The notes beneath the pieces were generated by a model. It searched no databases and was not told the origin of the DNA. It saw only the letters and a list, made by a program, of their open reading frames with translations. Positions 50,001-63,642 of a DNA stretch of 64,000 nucleotides are shown here, piece after piece. This stretch comes from Ricordea florida (taxonomy: Eukaryota > Cnidaria > Anthozoa > Corallimorpharia > Ricordeidae), in contig OX453287.1 in the NCBI GenBank assembly GCA_949710005.1, positions 12,006,794 through 12,070,793 on the forward strand, in the 5' to 3' direction. The position numbers were made by a program, and so were the translations under genes. Each line of letters starts with the position of its first letter. The first letter of the stretch is position 1.

Positions 50001-51330
50001 AGGAAGTTGCACGCACAACAAATAGCAGCTTCGTTATTGCGATGCACTGATCTCGTCCCCTTTGCGATCTGTGCTGTAACATTATATTTCTGTAACATTA
50101 CTCTAAAAGCAAAGTTTCTGAGAAGTGCTTCTACAAATTATTCGAACTTTGAACCATCAAAAAACATCAATGTAAAACTCTTTCTACAAAACTCATAGCA
50201 TGTCATCCTTTGTGTAGAAGCAGAAGTAGCAAATTCAGTAAACAGCAAATAGCAACCATGTAATTTCATGGCATAAAAATACAACTGCCTTAAGGTCTGT
50301 CCTGAAACATTTTACTGCTGTAATATTAAACTGAACTTAAGGTTTCTGAGAAGTTCTTAATGCCAATAATGTTATTTTCCAGTATACGATATCAAAAACT
50401 AACAATGTGATATACTTCCTTGTAAAGTAGTAGAATGACACGCGTTGTGTGGAAACAGAAGTAACAAGTTGCACACACTACAAATAGCACCTACGTTACT
50501 AGGCTGCACGGAAAAACGTCCCATTCACGATTTATCATGAAACAAATTATTTTTGGAATAATAAGCTAAAAGAGATGTTTCTGAAATGAGGCCAATACAA
50601 ATAATGTGATTCGGAGTTTCAATAACCTAAAACCAACAATGTAAAATACTTCCTAAAAAAGTTTCATCCTTTGTGTGGAAAGAAAAGCTACAAGTTGCAC
50701 ACTCAACAAATGGCAGCTTTGTTATTACCCTGCACGGAAATGCGTCCCCGTATCAATTTGTCTTGCAACATTATATTTCTGTTGTATTGAGCTGAAAATA
50801 TCGTTTCAGAAAAGTGCCCAATGCAAATAATGTCATTGGAAATAGAAGTAGCAGGGTGCACGCAATACAAATAGCAGTTACGTTACTACGCTGCACTGAT
50901 TTCGACCCCTTTGCGATTTGTCCTCTAATATTTTTCTGTGATATTAAACTAAAAGCCAGGTTTCTAAACACTGCTTAATGCAAACACTGTGATTCGCAGT
51001 TTTAGCCATGGAAAAACAAACAACGTGGCGGATTTTCTAGAACGGTCATAGAATGACACCCTTGTGAAAACAGAAGTAGGATGTTTCAAGCACAGCAACA
51101 ACAACTATGTTATTGCGCGCTATGAAACCTGACGAATTGTCCTGCAATAACAAGTTGCATTCACAACAAATAGCAGCTATGCTATTGCTGCGCACTGAAA
51201 TACGTGCCCTTAACGATTTGTCCTGCATCATCTTAATTTTGTGATAAACTAGAAACAAAGGTTCTGAGAAGTGCTATTTACGAATAAATTTCATTCGCAG
51301 TCCAAACCATCTTAAACCAGCAATGTGATA
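47061..51330 (-). repeat. ~234-bp repeat array, reverse-oriented half
   Basis: About 18 units in the opposite orientation. Adjacent CACAACAAAT landmarks lie 234 bp apart (48421, 48655). A higher-order period of ~1.13 kb is visible: text at 47880 returns at 49020, and text at 48373 returns at 49502. It runs into the duplicated block at ~50803. Confidence 0.8.
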
Positions 51331-51409
51331 GAGTTTCTAGAGAAGTCATGGAATTGAACAAGGAAATGTAAATAACGTTGTGATGTGGTTGCCTCCTAGC
51401 TCTCTCTCT

Positions 51410-52390
51410 ATGTCCTAGCATCTATACTTAGATGTAAACTATAAGGTGCATGCAAAATTAAAATGACTAAATATAGAAACGTACTGAGCCTAAACTTGAA
51501 CAACAACAGTAAGAGGCAACTGAGATACACACAACTGATGCAGTCTCTGTCTCTTCGGTTTGTCCGTCTAAATGTAAACACTAAATGAAACGAACACCTA
51601 TAAAACAAAGGGATAAGGATCAATGCGTCAAGTCCCGGTTGGCGGAGAAGAACGACAGCAGCAGATTCAAGTGGTGCATCAGAAAGAACGCAGCAGTCAG
51701 GAGGAGAGGCTGGAGAGCAGGGTGGTGGGACAATGGCTGCAAGTAATGGGTGGAAGCTCCTGGGCAGGTGTAAATTCATGCACAGGTGGTGGAACCGTCA
51801 GATTTTCATAGGCGGGAGGCCGTGTAACCACTTTAGAAGGCGCAGGGAAGGTGGAATGTCTTTGTTTCTAGAATAACAGGGTCTGCGTCATCATCGGAGT
51901 CTTGTGGAAAGGGCTTGTAGGAACTGGACACTAGGGGGACTGAGCCAAACTTGTTGAGGCCACCAAATACTAGTTGGAGATAGACGCCTAGTAGACTTTT
52001 TTGCAAAACTGAGAAATGGTGACCTTCAGGAGCCCACAAGAAAGGTCCAAACTGACCGTGACCACGAGGTATTTCTCAGCCTTCAACTTGCTCTTATTAA
52101 GTCGCCAACAGAGACAGCAGCAGATTGTATGTTGGTACGGCACGAGCCGTAGAAACTATAAGGCCTGGCGGAGGAGGCGCAGACCATGTTAGAAGTTGCA
52201 CCAGTGTCCAGGGTCAGTTGCACGGGGTGATCATGATAGAAGGTGTTAAGGACAGCTGATTGGACTATGCTGACGCGAAGGGCTGTTGCCTCGCTACTCA
52301 GGGCTGGTGGGACTGTGAGGTCACTGCTCTCATCAAAAGGCTCGCACTCATGTCTTTAGGGTCATCCATAACCATGCGTGACCGAGCCCA
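51410..52390 (-). pseudogene. Retroelement remnant with retropepsin region, copy 2
   Basis: Near-identical to 23500-24470 with an offset of ~27.9 kb. The protease-coding stretch is further interrupted here (the equivalent frame is no longer open). Short frames are also shared, such as the one at 51833-52039. Confidence 0.6.
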
Positions 52391-52559
52391 AACTCGGCGG
52401 ACATGGTGAGGTAGGTAAATGGTAATCCATCAAGTTGAGTGGTAAGTGGCTCCACAATAAGCGCAAATGCATTTCATCAGGTGTTTTTTGTAGTGACATG
52501 CTCTTCACTTCCCTCTCAACACCCAGTAAACTTTTTTTTTGTTTCACGCAATAACTTAA

Positions 52560-55500
52560 CATTTATACCTACTGACACAAATCCAGCTTAATCGAGTAAA
52601 TCCGTGCTAACAGCTAACCACATCTAATCGGAAAAAATACACAGCTTAATCAGGTAAATACAAAGACTAATTAGGCAAATATATAGGCCAATGATGCAAG
52701 TTTCAGAGTACTTGTGAGCGGATAGGCTTATACTCTGAATACATAGGCTAATTAGATAAACACTTCCGCTAATCAAGTTCATCATAGGCCAGTCATTTAA
52801 ATCTATTAGACAATCAGGAAAATAGATACGCTAATCAAGTACATCAATAGGCCAATCAGGTACATCCATAAGCAAATCAAACAGATACATAGGCTAATAA
52901 GGTAAGCATAGTTGCTAATCAATTAAATACAGAGGCTAACTAGATAAGCCCATCAAGTAATCAGTTAAATAGATAGGCTAATCAGATAAACAGATAAACT
53001 AACTAGAGTACTATATAGGCTAATCAGGTAAATAGTTGGACCAATCAGGTATATAAATGGCCCAATCAGCTATATAAATAGGTTAATTAGGCAAAATACA
53101 TATATAAAATAAAATAAAAAAAAATAAAATAAAATAATTGAATAAATATATTATCTAATCAGGTAAAAGTATAGGTTAAACAGGTATATAAATAAGCCAA
53201 TCAGGTAAGCCCGACAGCCAAATAATAGAAATCAATAGGCTAATCCGGTAAACACAGACAAAAATAAAATAAGCTTATATGCCAATTAGGCAATCAGGTA
53301 AAAAGATCGCCTAATAAGGCAAATACATAAGCTAATCACATAAATAGATAAACTAATTAGGGAAATACATATAATCTAATCAGGTAAATAGTTAGCGTAA
53401 TCAGGTATATTAAAGGCGTAATCAGGTAAACCCATCAGGCAATCAGGTTAATAGATAGGCTAATTAGGCAGAGACTTATGCTAATTAGATAAATAGTTCA
53501 CCTAATTAAGAAAATATGTAGTCTAGTCAGGTGAATAGATAGACCCATCAGGTATATAAGGGGCCCAATCAGCTACATAAATAGGTCAATTAGGCAAATA
53601 AATAAGCCAATTAGATAACTTGTGAAAAAAAAAATTAGAAAATTGTGTATGCTAATCAGGTAAAACGATAGTTTCAAACGGTATATAGATAGGCCAATTA
53701 GGTAAGCTTAGGTAAAAATATAGGTTAATTAGGAAAATACAAAGGCTAATTAGATAACTAGATAAACTAATTAGATAATTATCTAATCTTACCAGGTAAG
53801 AGGATAGGCTAAACAGGTATATTAATATGCCAATCTGTTTAAGATGGGCTAATTAAATATATAGATAGGCCAATCAAGTAAGCCCAACAGCCGAATAAGT
53901 ACAGATATAGCTAATTCGTAAATACTTAGGTTAAATAGATAGACTCATCAGGCAGTTACGTAAATAGATAGGCTTATTAGGTTAACAGATAAATTGTTCA
54001 GATAAATAGATAAGCTAATCAAGTAAATGGTAAGGCTTATCAGGTATACAAATGGCCCAATCAGGTAAAAAAATAGGTTAATTAGGCAATTGTCTAATCT
54101 AACCAGGTAAAAGGATAGGCTAAAGAGGTATGGTAATAGGCCAAACAGATAAGCCTAACAGCCAAATAAATAAATACATAGGCTTTCTGGTAAGAACAAA
54201 TCATAATGATAATGATAATGAATTTATTTAGCGCACTTTTTCATATGAATATGTTCAAAAGCGCCTTACACTTCTCTTGGGTGAGATCGGACATCAGCAT
54301 GTAAAGAAAAATTAAACAAAGAAATTAAACAAAGAAAAATTAAATAAGGATATATCATAGTTAGGTACATACGTAGGTTAACTAGGTTAAGTTATAGGAC
54401 GATCAGGTAAATAGATAGCACAATTCGGCAAATAAATACTCTGATCAGATCAATAAATTAATTAATTAGGTATATATATAGGCTAATTAGGTAAATATAT
54501 AGGCTAATCAGATACAGGCCAATTTGGTAAACCCAGCTAGCAATAAGGTGAATAGATATTCTAATTAGACAAAGACAGATAGATAGGCTAATCAGGTAAA
54601 TACAAAGAGTAAGTAAATAAGCATATATCCTAATCAAGTACATAAATAGGTTAATCATTTAAGGGTATCAGACATTTAAATAAATGGATAGACCAACTAG
54701 GCAAATACATAGGTTAATCAGATAGAGTGATAAAGTATTAAGGTAAATATATAGGCTAATCAGACATATAAAAAGGCTAGTTAAGTTAACCCATCAGGCA
54801 AACAGGAAAAGACATAACCTAATTAGGCAAAGACATAGGCTAATTAGATAAATAGATAAATTAATTAGTAATGTATGTAGTTTAGTCAGCTAAATAATTA
54901 GGCTAAAAAGGTATATAAATAGGAAACTAAGGTAAACCTAACAGCCGAATAAGTAGATACATTACCTAATTAGGTAAATACATAGACTAATTAAATAAGC
55001 ATATATGCTAATCAAGTACATACATAGGTTAAACAGGTAAAGTTATCAGAAACTCAGAAAAATAGATAGCCCAATGAGACAAATATATAGCCTACTTAAG
55101 TAAATAGATAAAGTAATTAGGTAAATATATAGGCTAATCAGTTTAATAGATAGGCTAACCGATAATATAAATAGGCCAATCAGGTTAGCCCAAAAGCCGA
55201 ATAGGTACATACATAGGCTAATCCTTACATACTTAGGCTAACTAGATAGACTCATCAGGCAATTGGGTAAATGGTTAGGCTAATTAGGCTAATAGATAGG
55301 CTACCCAGATAAATGAATAAACTAATTAAGTGAATATATAGCCTAATTAAATAGTGATGCTAATAAGGTATATCAATGGCCCAATCAGGTGAAAAAATAG
55401 GTTAATTAGGCAAATACAAAGGCCAATAAGATAACTAGATAAACTAATTAGATAATTATCTAATCTAACCAGGTAAGAGGTAAGGCTAAAGAGGTATATT

Positions 55501-58500
55501 AATAGGGCAATTAGTCATAGAGATAGGCTAATTAAATATATACATAGGCCAATCAGGTAAGCCCTACAGCCGAAAAAGTACGTACATAGGCTAACCCGTA
55601 AATACTTAGGCTAACTAGATAGACTCATCAGAGAATTAGGTAAATAGATAGGCTAATTAGGCTAATAGATAAATTATTCAAACTAGTTAGGTAACTCTAT
55701 AGGCTAATCAAGTACCTTGTTAGGCTAATCAAGTATATGAATGGCCCGATCAGGTAAAAAATAGGTTAATTAGTCAAATACACAGGCTAATTAGATAACT
55801 AGATAAACTAACTAGATAACTATTTAATCTAACCAGGTAAAGGGATAAGCCTAACAGGTATATTAATAGGCCAATCAGATAAGCCTAACAGCCAAATAAA
55901 TAAATAGATAGGCTTATGTGGTAAGTACAAAGAAAAATTAAATAAGCATATATGCTACTTAAGTACATACATAGGTTAACTAGGTTAAGTTATAGGACGA
56001 TCAGGTAGATAGAGAGCACAATTCGGCAAATACATAGACTGATCACATAAATAAATAAACGAATGAGGTAAATATATGGGCTAATGAGGTTAATAGATAG
56101 GCTAATCAGATATATAAAAAGGCTAGTTAAGTCAACCCATCAGGCAATCACGCAAAGACAACCTAATAATGCAAAGACATAGGCTAATTAGATAAATAGA
56201 TAAACTAATTAGTACAGTATGTAGTCTAGTCAGCTAAATAATTATGCTAAATGTGATATAAATAGGAAAACCAGGTAATCCTTACAACCAAATAGGTAGA
56301 TACATTACCTAATTAAGTAAATACATAGACTAATTAAATAAGCATATATGCGAATCAAGTACATACATAGGTTAAAAAGAAAATTTAGAAAAATAGATGG
56401 GCCAGTTAGACAAATATATAGCCTATTTTAATAAATATATAAAGTAATTAGGTAAATATATAGGATAATCAGTTTAATAGACAAGCTAATCGATAATATA
56501 GATAGGCCACTCATTTAAGCCCAAAAGCCGAGTAGGTACATACATAGGCTAATCCGTACATACTTAGGCTAACTAGATGGACTCATCAGGCAATTAGGTA
56601 AATAGATATGCTAATTAAGCTAATAGATAGGCTAATCAGATAAATAGATAAACTAATTAAGTAAATATATAGGCTAATAAAATAAATAGTTATGATAATA
56701 GGTATACAAATGGCCCAATGAGGTAAAAGTATAGGTTAATTAGGCAAATAAAAATGGTAATTAGATATATAAAAAGGCTAGTTAAGTTATTCTATCAGGC
56801 AATCAGGCAAAGACAAACTAATTAGGCAAAGACGTAGGCTAATTAGATAAACTAATTACTAAATAATAAGGCTCAATGTTATGTAAATAGGAAAACCAGG
56901 TAATCCTTACAACCAAATAGGTAGATACATTACCTAATTAGGTGAATACATAGGCTAATTAAATAAGCGTATATGCGAATCAAGTACATACATAGGCTAA
57001 CTAGATGGACTCATCAGGCAATTAGGTAAATAGATAGGCTAATTAGATAAATAGATAAACTAATTAAGTAAATATATAGGCTAATAAAATAAATAGATTA
57101 TGCTTAAAGGGTATACTAATGGCCTAATGACGTAAGAATATAGGTTAATTAGGCAAATACAAAAGCTAATGATATGACTACATCAACTCATTAGATAATT
57201 GTCTAATCTTACCAGGTAAGAGGATAGGCTAAAAAGGCATATTAATAGCCAATCAGTTAACAGATAGGCTAATTAAATATATAGATAGGCCAATCAGGTA
57301 AGCCCAACAGCCGAAAAAGTACATGCATAGGCTAATCCGTAAATACTTAGGCTAACTAGATAGACTCATCTAGCAATAGGTAAATAGATAGGCTAATTAG
57401 GCTAATAGATAAATTATTCAAACACATTAAGTAAGTATATAGGCTAATCAAGTACATAGTTAGGCTAATTAGGTATACAAATGGCCCGATCAGGTAAAAA
57501 AGTAAGTTAATTGGAGCAAATACATAGGTTATTTAGATAACTAGATAAACTAATCAGGTAAATATATAAGCTAATCAGTTTAATAGATAAGCTAATCGAT
57601 AATATAGATAGGCCAATCAGGGAAGCCCAAAAGCCGAATAGGTACGTACATAGGCTAATCGGCATATACTTTGGCTAACTAGATAGACTCATCAGGCATT
57701 TAGGTAAATAGATAGGCTAATTAAGCTAATAGATAGGCTAATCCGATAAACGAAAAAACTAATCAAGTAAATATATAGGCTAATCAAATAAATAGTTATG
57801 CTAATAGGGTATATGAATGGCCCAATGAGGTAAGAATATAGGTTAGTTAGGCAAATACATAGGCTTATTAAATAAAATAAACTAATTAGATAAATATATT
57901 ATCAAACCTTATAACAGGATAGGTGAAAGAGGTATATAAATAGGCCAATCACGTAAACCCAACAGCCAAATAGGTAGATCGATTGGCTAATCAGGCACAT
58001 ACATAGACTAATAAAAAACGATATCTGCTTATTAACTACATACATAAGTTAATCAGGTAAAGTAATCTTTACAATCAGGTAAATAGACAGGCCAATTAGG
58101 CAAATACATAAGGCAATCAAATAAATAGATAAACGAATTAGGTAAATATATGGCCAAATCAGGTTAAGGATAGGCTAATCAGATATATAAAAAGGCTAGT
58201 TAAGTTAGCGCATCAGTCAATCAGGCAAAGACATAACCTTATTAGACAAAGACATAGGCTAATTAAAGAAATAGATAAACTAATTAGTAAAGTATGTAGT
58301 CTAGTCAACTAAATAATTAGGCTAAGAGAGTATAGAAATAGCAAAATCAGGTAAACCTAATGGCCAAACAGGTAGATACATTACCTAATTAGGTAAATAC
58401 ATAGACTAATTAAATAAGCATATATGCTAGTCAAGTACATACATAGGTTAAACAGGTAAGGTTATCGGGAATTTAGGAAAATGGATAGGCCAATTAGACA

Positions 58501-58765
58501 AATATATAGCCTACTTAAGTAAATAGTTAAAGTAATTACGTAAATATATAGGCTAATCAGTTTAATAGATAGGCTAATCGATAATATAGATAGGCCAATT
58601 AGGGAAGCCCAAAAGCCGAATAGGTACATACATAGGCTAATCGGCACATACTTAGGCTAACTAGATAGACTCATCAGGCAATTAGGTAAATAGAAAGGCT
58701 AATTAAGCTAATAGATAGGCTAATCCAATAAATGAATAAACTAATAGGCTAATCAAATAAATAAT
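52560..58765 (+). repeat. Degenerate 21-bp-period minisatellite, block 4 (6.2 kb)
   Basis: The longest block. Higher-order segments recur, for example the run beginning AAAAAGGCTAGTTAAGTTAA near 54770, 56120, 56770 and 58190. The only foreign piece is the ~120-bp insert at 54200-54320. No gene is seen. Confidence 0.85.
54200..54320 (+). repeat. Short interspersed repeat inside the minisatellite, copy 2
   Basis: Counterpart of 26350-26470 with a few substitutions. Confidence 0.45.
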
Positions 58766-58971
58766 AAATAATATTGTGGGCTCATGTGTCAACTCATCGA
58801 GGTGACGTGATATATTTGGAAGCTGTTCTGGTAGCCCGCATATTTTTGGCGGGAAATTGCGTTGACGACTGAAAAAGAAATTTTCAGTTCATTGTCTTTT
58901 TGAGACACAATATTACTACTCTACACTGTTGAAGTTTTACTAAAGGATAAACGAAACAATTTCTATTGCAA

Positions 58972-59470
58972 TGTCAACAAACAATAGAAGAGAAAATATA
59001 ATTTGCAGAACACAGGGTTCAGGTGAAGAGCAACGGGAAAGAGAGCAAGAATTAACTGAGGAAGAATGAGCGAAGTAGATCGCCAAAGAAGGCGCGCTCG
59101 GGAAAGAGACGAAAGGAGACGAAATTATAGCGAAAAACGCCTACAAGCAGAAAGAGTCCGGGCTCGAGAAAATAGACAAAATGTTAACGAAGAACGCCGA
59201 GAAGCGGAAAGATTCCGTGCTGTGGAAAACAGACAAAATTGTAGCGAAGAATGCCGAGAAGCGGAAAGACTTCGTGCTGTGGAAAACAGACAAAATTTTA
59301 GCGAAGAAAGCCGAGAAACGGAAAGACTCCGTGCTGTGGAAAACAGACAAAATTGTAGCGAAGAAAGCCGAGTAGCGGAAAGACTCCGTGTTGTGGAAAA
59401 CAGACAAAATTGTAGCGAAGAAAGCCGAGAAGTGGAAAGACTCCGTGCCATGGACCACAAATTTGCATAA
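58972..59470 (+). pseudogene. N-terminal fragment of a second Helitron-type protein
   Basis: Starts at 58972 with MSTNNRRENIICRTQG and a Glu/Gln/Arg-rich run. The frame stops at 59068, and an overlapping +1 frame from 59066 continues with MSEVDRQRRRARERDERRRN, so a single-base loss is likely. About five 19-residue repeats of the type ENRQNCSEESREAERLRAV follow (57-bp DNA unit, ~59190-59450), and the frame then ends in unrelated sequence. Such Arg/Glu-rich repeats precede Rep in Helitrons I recall from corals. It differs from the 23-residue type at 35 kb, so this is a second lineage. No Rep or helicase is present. Confidence 0.6.
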
Positions 59471-60176
59471 GTTTTGTCTGCATAATATTTGCTCACTGAT
59501 GCGTGACTCAGCACTAGCACTTTCCACTTTCCCTTAAACTTGACACTTGACTTGGAAAACCGACTTCTAAACAAACCTTCTTCAGAAAAATGAACTTCTG
59601 AATGCACTACTTTTGAATGAGAAGCAAACTGATGAAAGATTTCAAATTTTTATGTCCTTTAATCATATAAACATCTCCCCTGTCGACGGCTAAGAAATAC
59701 TCCCGCGGGAATTTTCTCTTGGCGGCAAATTGCAGAATGTAGCGCTTTCACTGGCAGCTTTTCGCGTTGTCGACGTTGTCATTTAGTGTGTCGATTGAGA
59801 ACGTTGGTTTCAACGCCGTTGTTTTCGTAAAAAATGTTCTTCTAAATTGTAAAATGTCTCAAATGTATGTTAGTCATTCACGTGTTGCGTTGGACCAGGT
59901 CTACTTATAGTTCACACTTTTACGGTTATTTATTTCTTTTGTTAAGTAACTACAGCTGATTGTAGGGATAAATGAAGGGAGGAATTTTTTAAACTTACAA
60001 TGTAATTAAGAAAAGAATAATTAATAATTATTTTTTCATTCTCGTGAAAAATGTTTTTCGGGCTGGTAGATGTTGGTTACAGCTTGCCCGAAGGGCAATC
60101 TGTAAAATTAATTTTCTTTGCACCCTGCTTGGAGTAAACATTTATTTTACCGAGGTGATATTTCGAAAGATATTTC
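59471..60176. other. Region without a recognised gene
   Basis: Contains GTCGAC and CCCGCGGG words near 59680-59780 and AT-rich sequence up to 60176. No supported feature. Confidence 0.35.
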
Positions 60177-60992
60177 GCAAAGAGAAATACTACTCAGAAG
60201 TGAGTTATAACATTTGCTTTATTTTCAAATGATCGCATTGATCACTCATAATATTGCAGAAGCTATGCTTAGTGACACTGAGTACACTTAGTGACACTAT
60301 ATATTCTGTTGGAAATGCTAGATCGAGAAAATTAACAATATTTTCACTGTTGTAATGATATCAGATCACATAGTTGTAAATGAATGCTATCAAAACTGCA
60401 ACTCTCTGTGTTGGGAATTTGGAAAATACCTACTTACATTCTCTTGCAATCTGTTTCTCGTCTTCCGATTCCGTTTTTAGACTAACAGAATTATTTTGCA
60501 GAGACATCTCTAATCGTTGAAATCGTTCCTACTCGGTTTCCCTTCTATGTCGTTTTGCTAAATTTAGTACGCTAATATATTTCGTTCTGTATTTCTATCA
60601 ATAGCACATTCAAATTCAAAACTAACTTGGTTGAATTCCTGGTCCTTTTCCCTGCTGTTTCGTTTGCCTTTTTCTAGAGCGAGCAGTTTTTGTCTTTGCT
60701 GCAATGACGGATTTCTGTTATTATTCTCCCTACTGTCCTTTCTCTATCCCTGCTTTGAGTCGTGCTTTCCTTGTGTAGATTTTCACGGTATTCGAACTTA
60801 CTCGGCGACGATCTCGTGCTAATCTTTCTTGAATATCTCGGAGATCATCTTGCTGGGATGTACTTCCAGGACGAGTTTACATTTCTTTCAAAAAACCCAT
60901 CACCGAATTCTAAATGGCGGAAATTCAGCAGTTCTCAAGTGCGCTACTATTGCCAGGTAACCTGGCCTGCGAACGGACACCTTTAAAATATA
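60177..60992 (-). mobile_element. Helitron-derived fragment (5' coding part)
   Basis: Matches the 39118-39995 part of the 3.1-kb copy: GCAAAGAGAAATACTACTCA at one side and the TCTATATTTTAAAGGTGTCC complement at the other. The middle encodes decayed Arg-rich N-terminal sequence. Both terminal ends are missing. Confidence 0.6.
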
Positions 60993-61150
60993 GATATTTA
61001 GTATATACTAAAACAGTGGATAGCGTTGAAGGTGCGCTCTGATTGGCTAGTCAAACTCCGAATATCCTGTGCTATTTTCCTCCGAGCAACTTGCGAATTT
61101 TTCGCTCCGCCGCGCGAATATGGCGGCCCGGTTTGTATCTGTTTGTATCC

Positions 61151-61241
61151 ATGACAAGCGAAGAAATCATCCAAATTGACAACGAAGCAGTCCCTGAAAA
61201 CTCCAAGAAAGCGACTAAATTTGGCTTGGCCGTGTTCAGAG
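61151..61241 (+). CDS. Probable first coding exon of a Crypton-like tyrosine recombinase gene
   Basis: The ATG at 61151 opens MTSEEIIQIDNEAVPENSKK followed by ATKFGLAVFR, then AG|GTAATG, a good splice donor at 61242. The upstream 130 bp contains an ATTGG (CCAAT) box and GC-rich sequence like a promoter. I associate this opening with cnidarian multi-copy proteins that have a DUF3504/Crypton-type tyrosine recombinase domain, but the catalytic exons are not here. A Helitron-derived element begins 130 bp later (61371), either inside the intron or replacing it. It may be a gene fragment. Confidence 0.4.
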
Positions 61242-61370
61242 GTAATGGCTTATGTTTTTAACCCGGAGTTTAGCGATAAAAAGGAACAAGAAAGGTTTTG
61301 TTTACAAATGCAAATTAATCTTGCATAACCAAATTTGATGTCGCTTGTTCATTTCAGAACCAAAGTTGAA

Positions 61371-63642
61371 CTAGAAATACGACTCCCGCAAAAACCTCGC
61401 GAAGCTAGTTTTTGAAGAAGTCACAATGCTTTTATATTTTATTTTATATTTTTTATATCAGCGGAATCCCCATTATTTTATTTGTTATGCTATGTTTGGT
61501 ACAAAATTAGTGACACCTGGTGAAAATTACATGACCAGTATACCGGTCAACACAGTGCTTAAAAATTGACCTTCATTTAGTTCTTTCACTGCCACTGAGA
61601 TTGCACCAGAGGGAATAGAAGTAAAATTATTTATTATCTTCACAGGGAATACAGAGTCGATGAATTACCACAATAATATTCACTTAACACAAATTGAAAA
61701 TGATTGTAAATCTTTTGCAGGTGAAATCTTGAAGAGTTGATATGAATGCTTGTGTTTACCATGGTGTAAAAACCTGTTTTTTTTTAGTTTTATTTTCTTA
61801 GTCTCTACTGCTTTGTCTCCTTTGTTGTACATCCCTTTTAAACACAATATGTTCTTACACTGAGGATGAGTTGAATGCTCCAATTATTTTTTGTTTATGT
61901 TTTTTGGTTATAATTGGATGAGGTTCATTGTAAGAAGAATCTTCTGATTAGATATTTTATTGTCTACTGCAGTAATTATTTCATTCCTAGGTAACCACAA
62001 TTGACAGCATTATGAATAGTGCATGTTTCAATTTGTGCACTCTCTTCAGTTGCAATGGTACTCTCAGTGGTAGATAAGAAAATTCCTCTTCCCTCAAAAG
62101 AGATGCCATATCAACAGAAGTGTGAGATACAATGTCATTACATAAAAAATGGGGATAAAACAATTGGATTCTACAACAACTTTGAATAAAGGTTTGGTAA
62201 TAGTGAGTGCCGACTGTATAGTATGTGGTTGTTCTATTTTTAGGTCATATCATAAAAACAATACATGAAATAAAGAGTTATTGAAATCTTAATATGTTGA
62301 AAAAGATTGCTGCACTACGTACTCCTGTAAAAAAATAATGTGAAATCGACATCAATCAGTTAAAAGTATATACCACATGAAAGTTTAATTGTGCTGTTAC
62401 AGAAACAGGCAAAATATCCATACCCAACAAGAGAAGGTTATATTATTTTGAATATATGCAAATTTCTATTATAAAAACTGCAGAAGAAAGATTTAATATA
62501 AGGATGGCATTTCATCGAAAAAGTCATGGCAGCCAGAGGTATTGAACTGTAACCAATGACATATAGTAATGAGAAGCACTATCATTATATTATTATCATT
62601 ATTATTATCATTACTATTATTATTACTGGTATTGATATTATTATTATTACTATTGTTATATTTTTTACGTTTAACATAATATATTTTTATGGGGTGGGAT
62701 GCATGCCCTAACCTTTGTAAAGGTATTGTTACTCTATTACTGCAAGCAACACAAAAATCTTCTTAATAGGCTTTCCATCAGAGGTGGTAGTAATCAAAAC
62801 AGCTCCAAACAATACCATTTCTTCTTAAAGGCTTGAAATCTAGTGCGGTCATTTGTCTATAAAGTTTGTGTGGAAAATCATTATTGAAAGGATAGGGCAT
62901 TTAGAAAACTTGAAACACTTGTTACTACATACAGCACACTTGCAATGAATATATGAGAAAGATCATAAACATTTTGGCATTACAAAATTTATTTTCTTCT
63001 TTATATAGTTTTTCCGATGTAAAATGTTAACTGTATGTTGTGGTTGTTATTAAATATTGATATTTGACATCATAAAAATGAAGTAAACAACAGAAAGTAA
63101 CAAGGTTAATATGTTAATTAAGGCTTGAATTAACATTTTATTTGTGGGAAATGGCCAGGTTTCTAGATTGCAATATTATCAGGGGGGGGGGGTCATTGAA
63201 CTCTAAGGTAAAACTGACCCATTGTGAAAAGGCTATGAAACTTGTTGTCTATACGTAATATTATTGAAACCTTTCAATCAGAGAATACATACATATATAT
63301 AGCAAAGAGAAATACTACTCAGAAGTAAGTTATAACATTTGCTTTATTTTCAAATGATCGCATTGATCACTGATGATATTGCAGAACCAGTACTTTATAG
63401 TGACACTGGGTATATATTCTGTTGAAAATGCTAAACATAGCTGCTAGATCAAGAAAATTTACAATATTTTCACTGTTGCAATGATATCAGATCACATCGT
63501 TGTAAATGATTGTTATAACAACTGTAACTCTCTGTGTTGGGAATTTCTTCAAAATGGAAACGCTATCGTTTTAATATGAAAAATACCTACTTACATTCTC
63601 TTGTAATCTGTTGGTCATCTTCCGATTCCGTTTTTAGACCAA
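61371..63642 (-). mobile_element. Helitron-derived element, interrupted at its 5' side
   Basis: Starts with the CTAG complement (preceded by A) and matches 37160-39450. It is broken at 63642 by another Helitron-derived copy in the opposite orientation, inserted between A and T of the equivalent of AGACTAATAGAA (39450s). It contains an 11-G run at 63182-63192 and a TTA-rich microsatellite. Confidence 0.7.

Larger units (their letters stand above)
50803..54460. repeat. Second copy of a ~3.7-kb duplicated block
   Basis: Collinear with 22908-26616 through three unrelated repeat types: ~234-bp units, the retropepsin remnant and the 21-bp minisatellite with its 120-bp insert. It is therefore a true segmental duplication. 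It continues at 54461 into sequence matching 29588 onward and lacks the Helitron-derived insertion. Confidence 0.85.

Noticed and set aside
45867-50971. Numerous ~60-codon frames in the 234-bp array
   Set aside because: Repeat-derived, not conserved between units and without start context.
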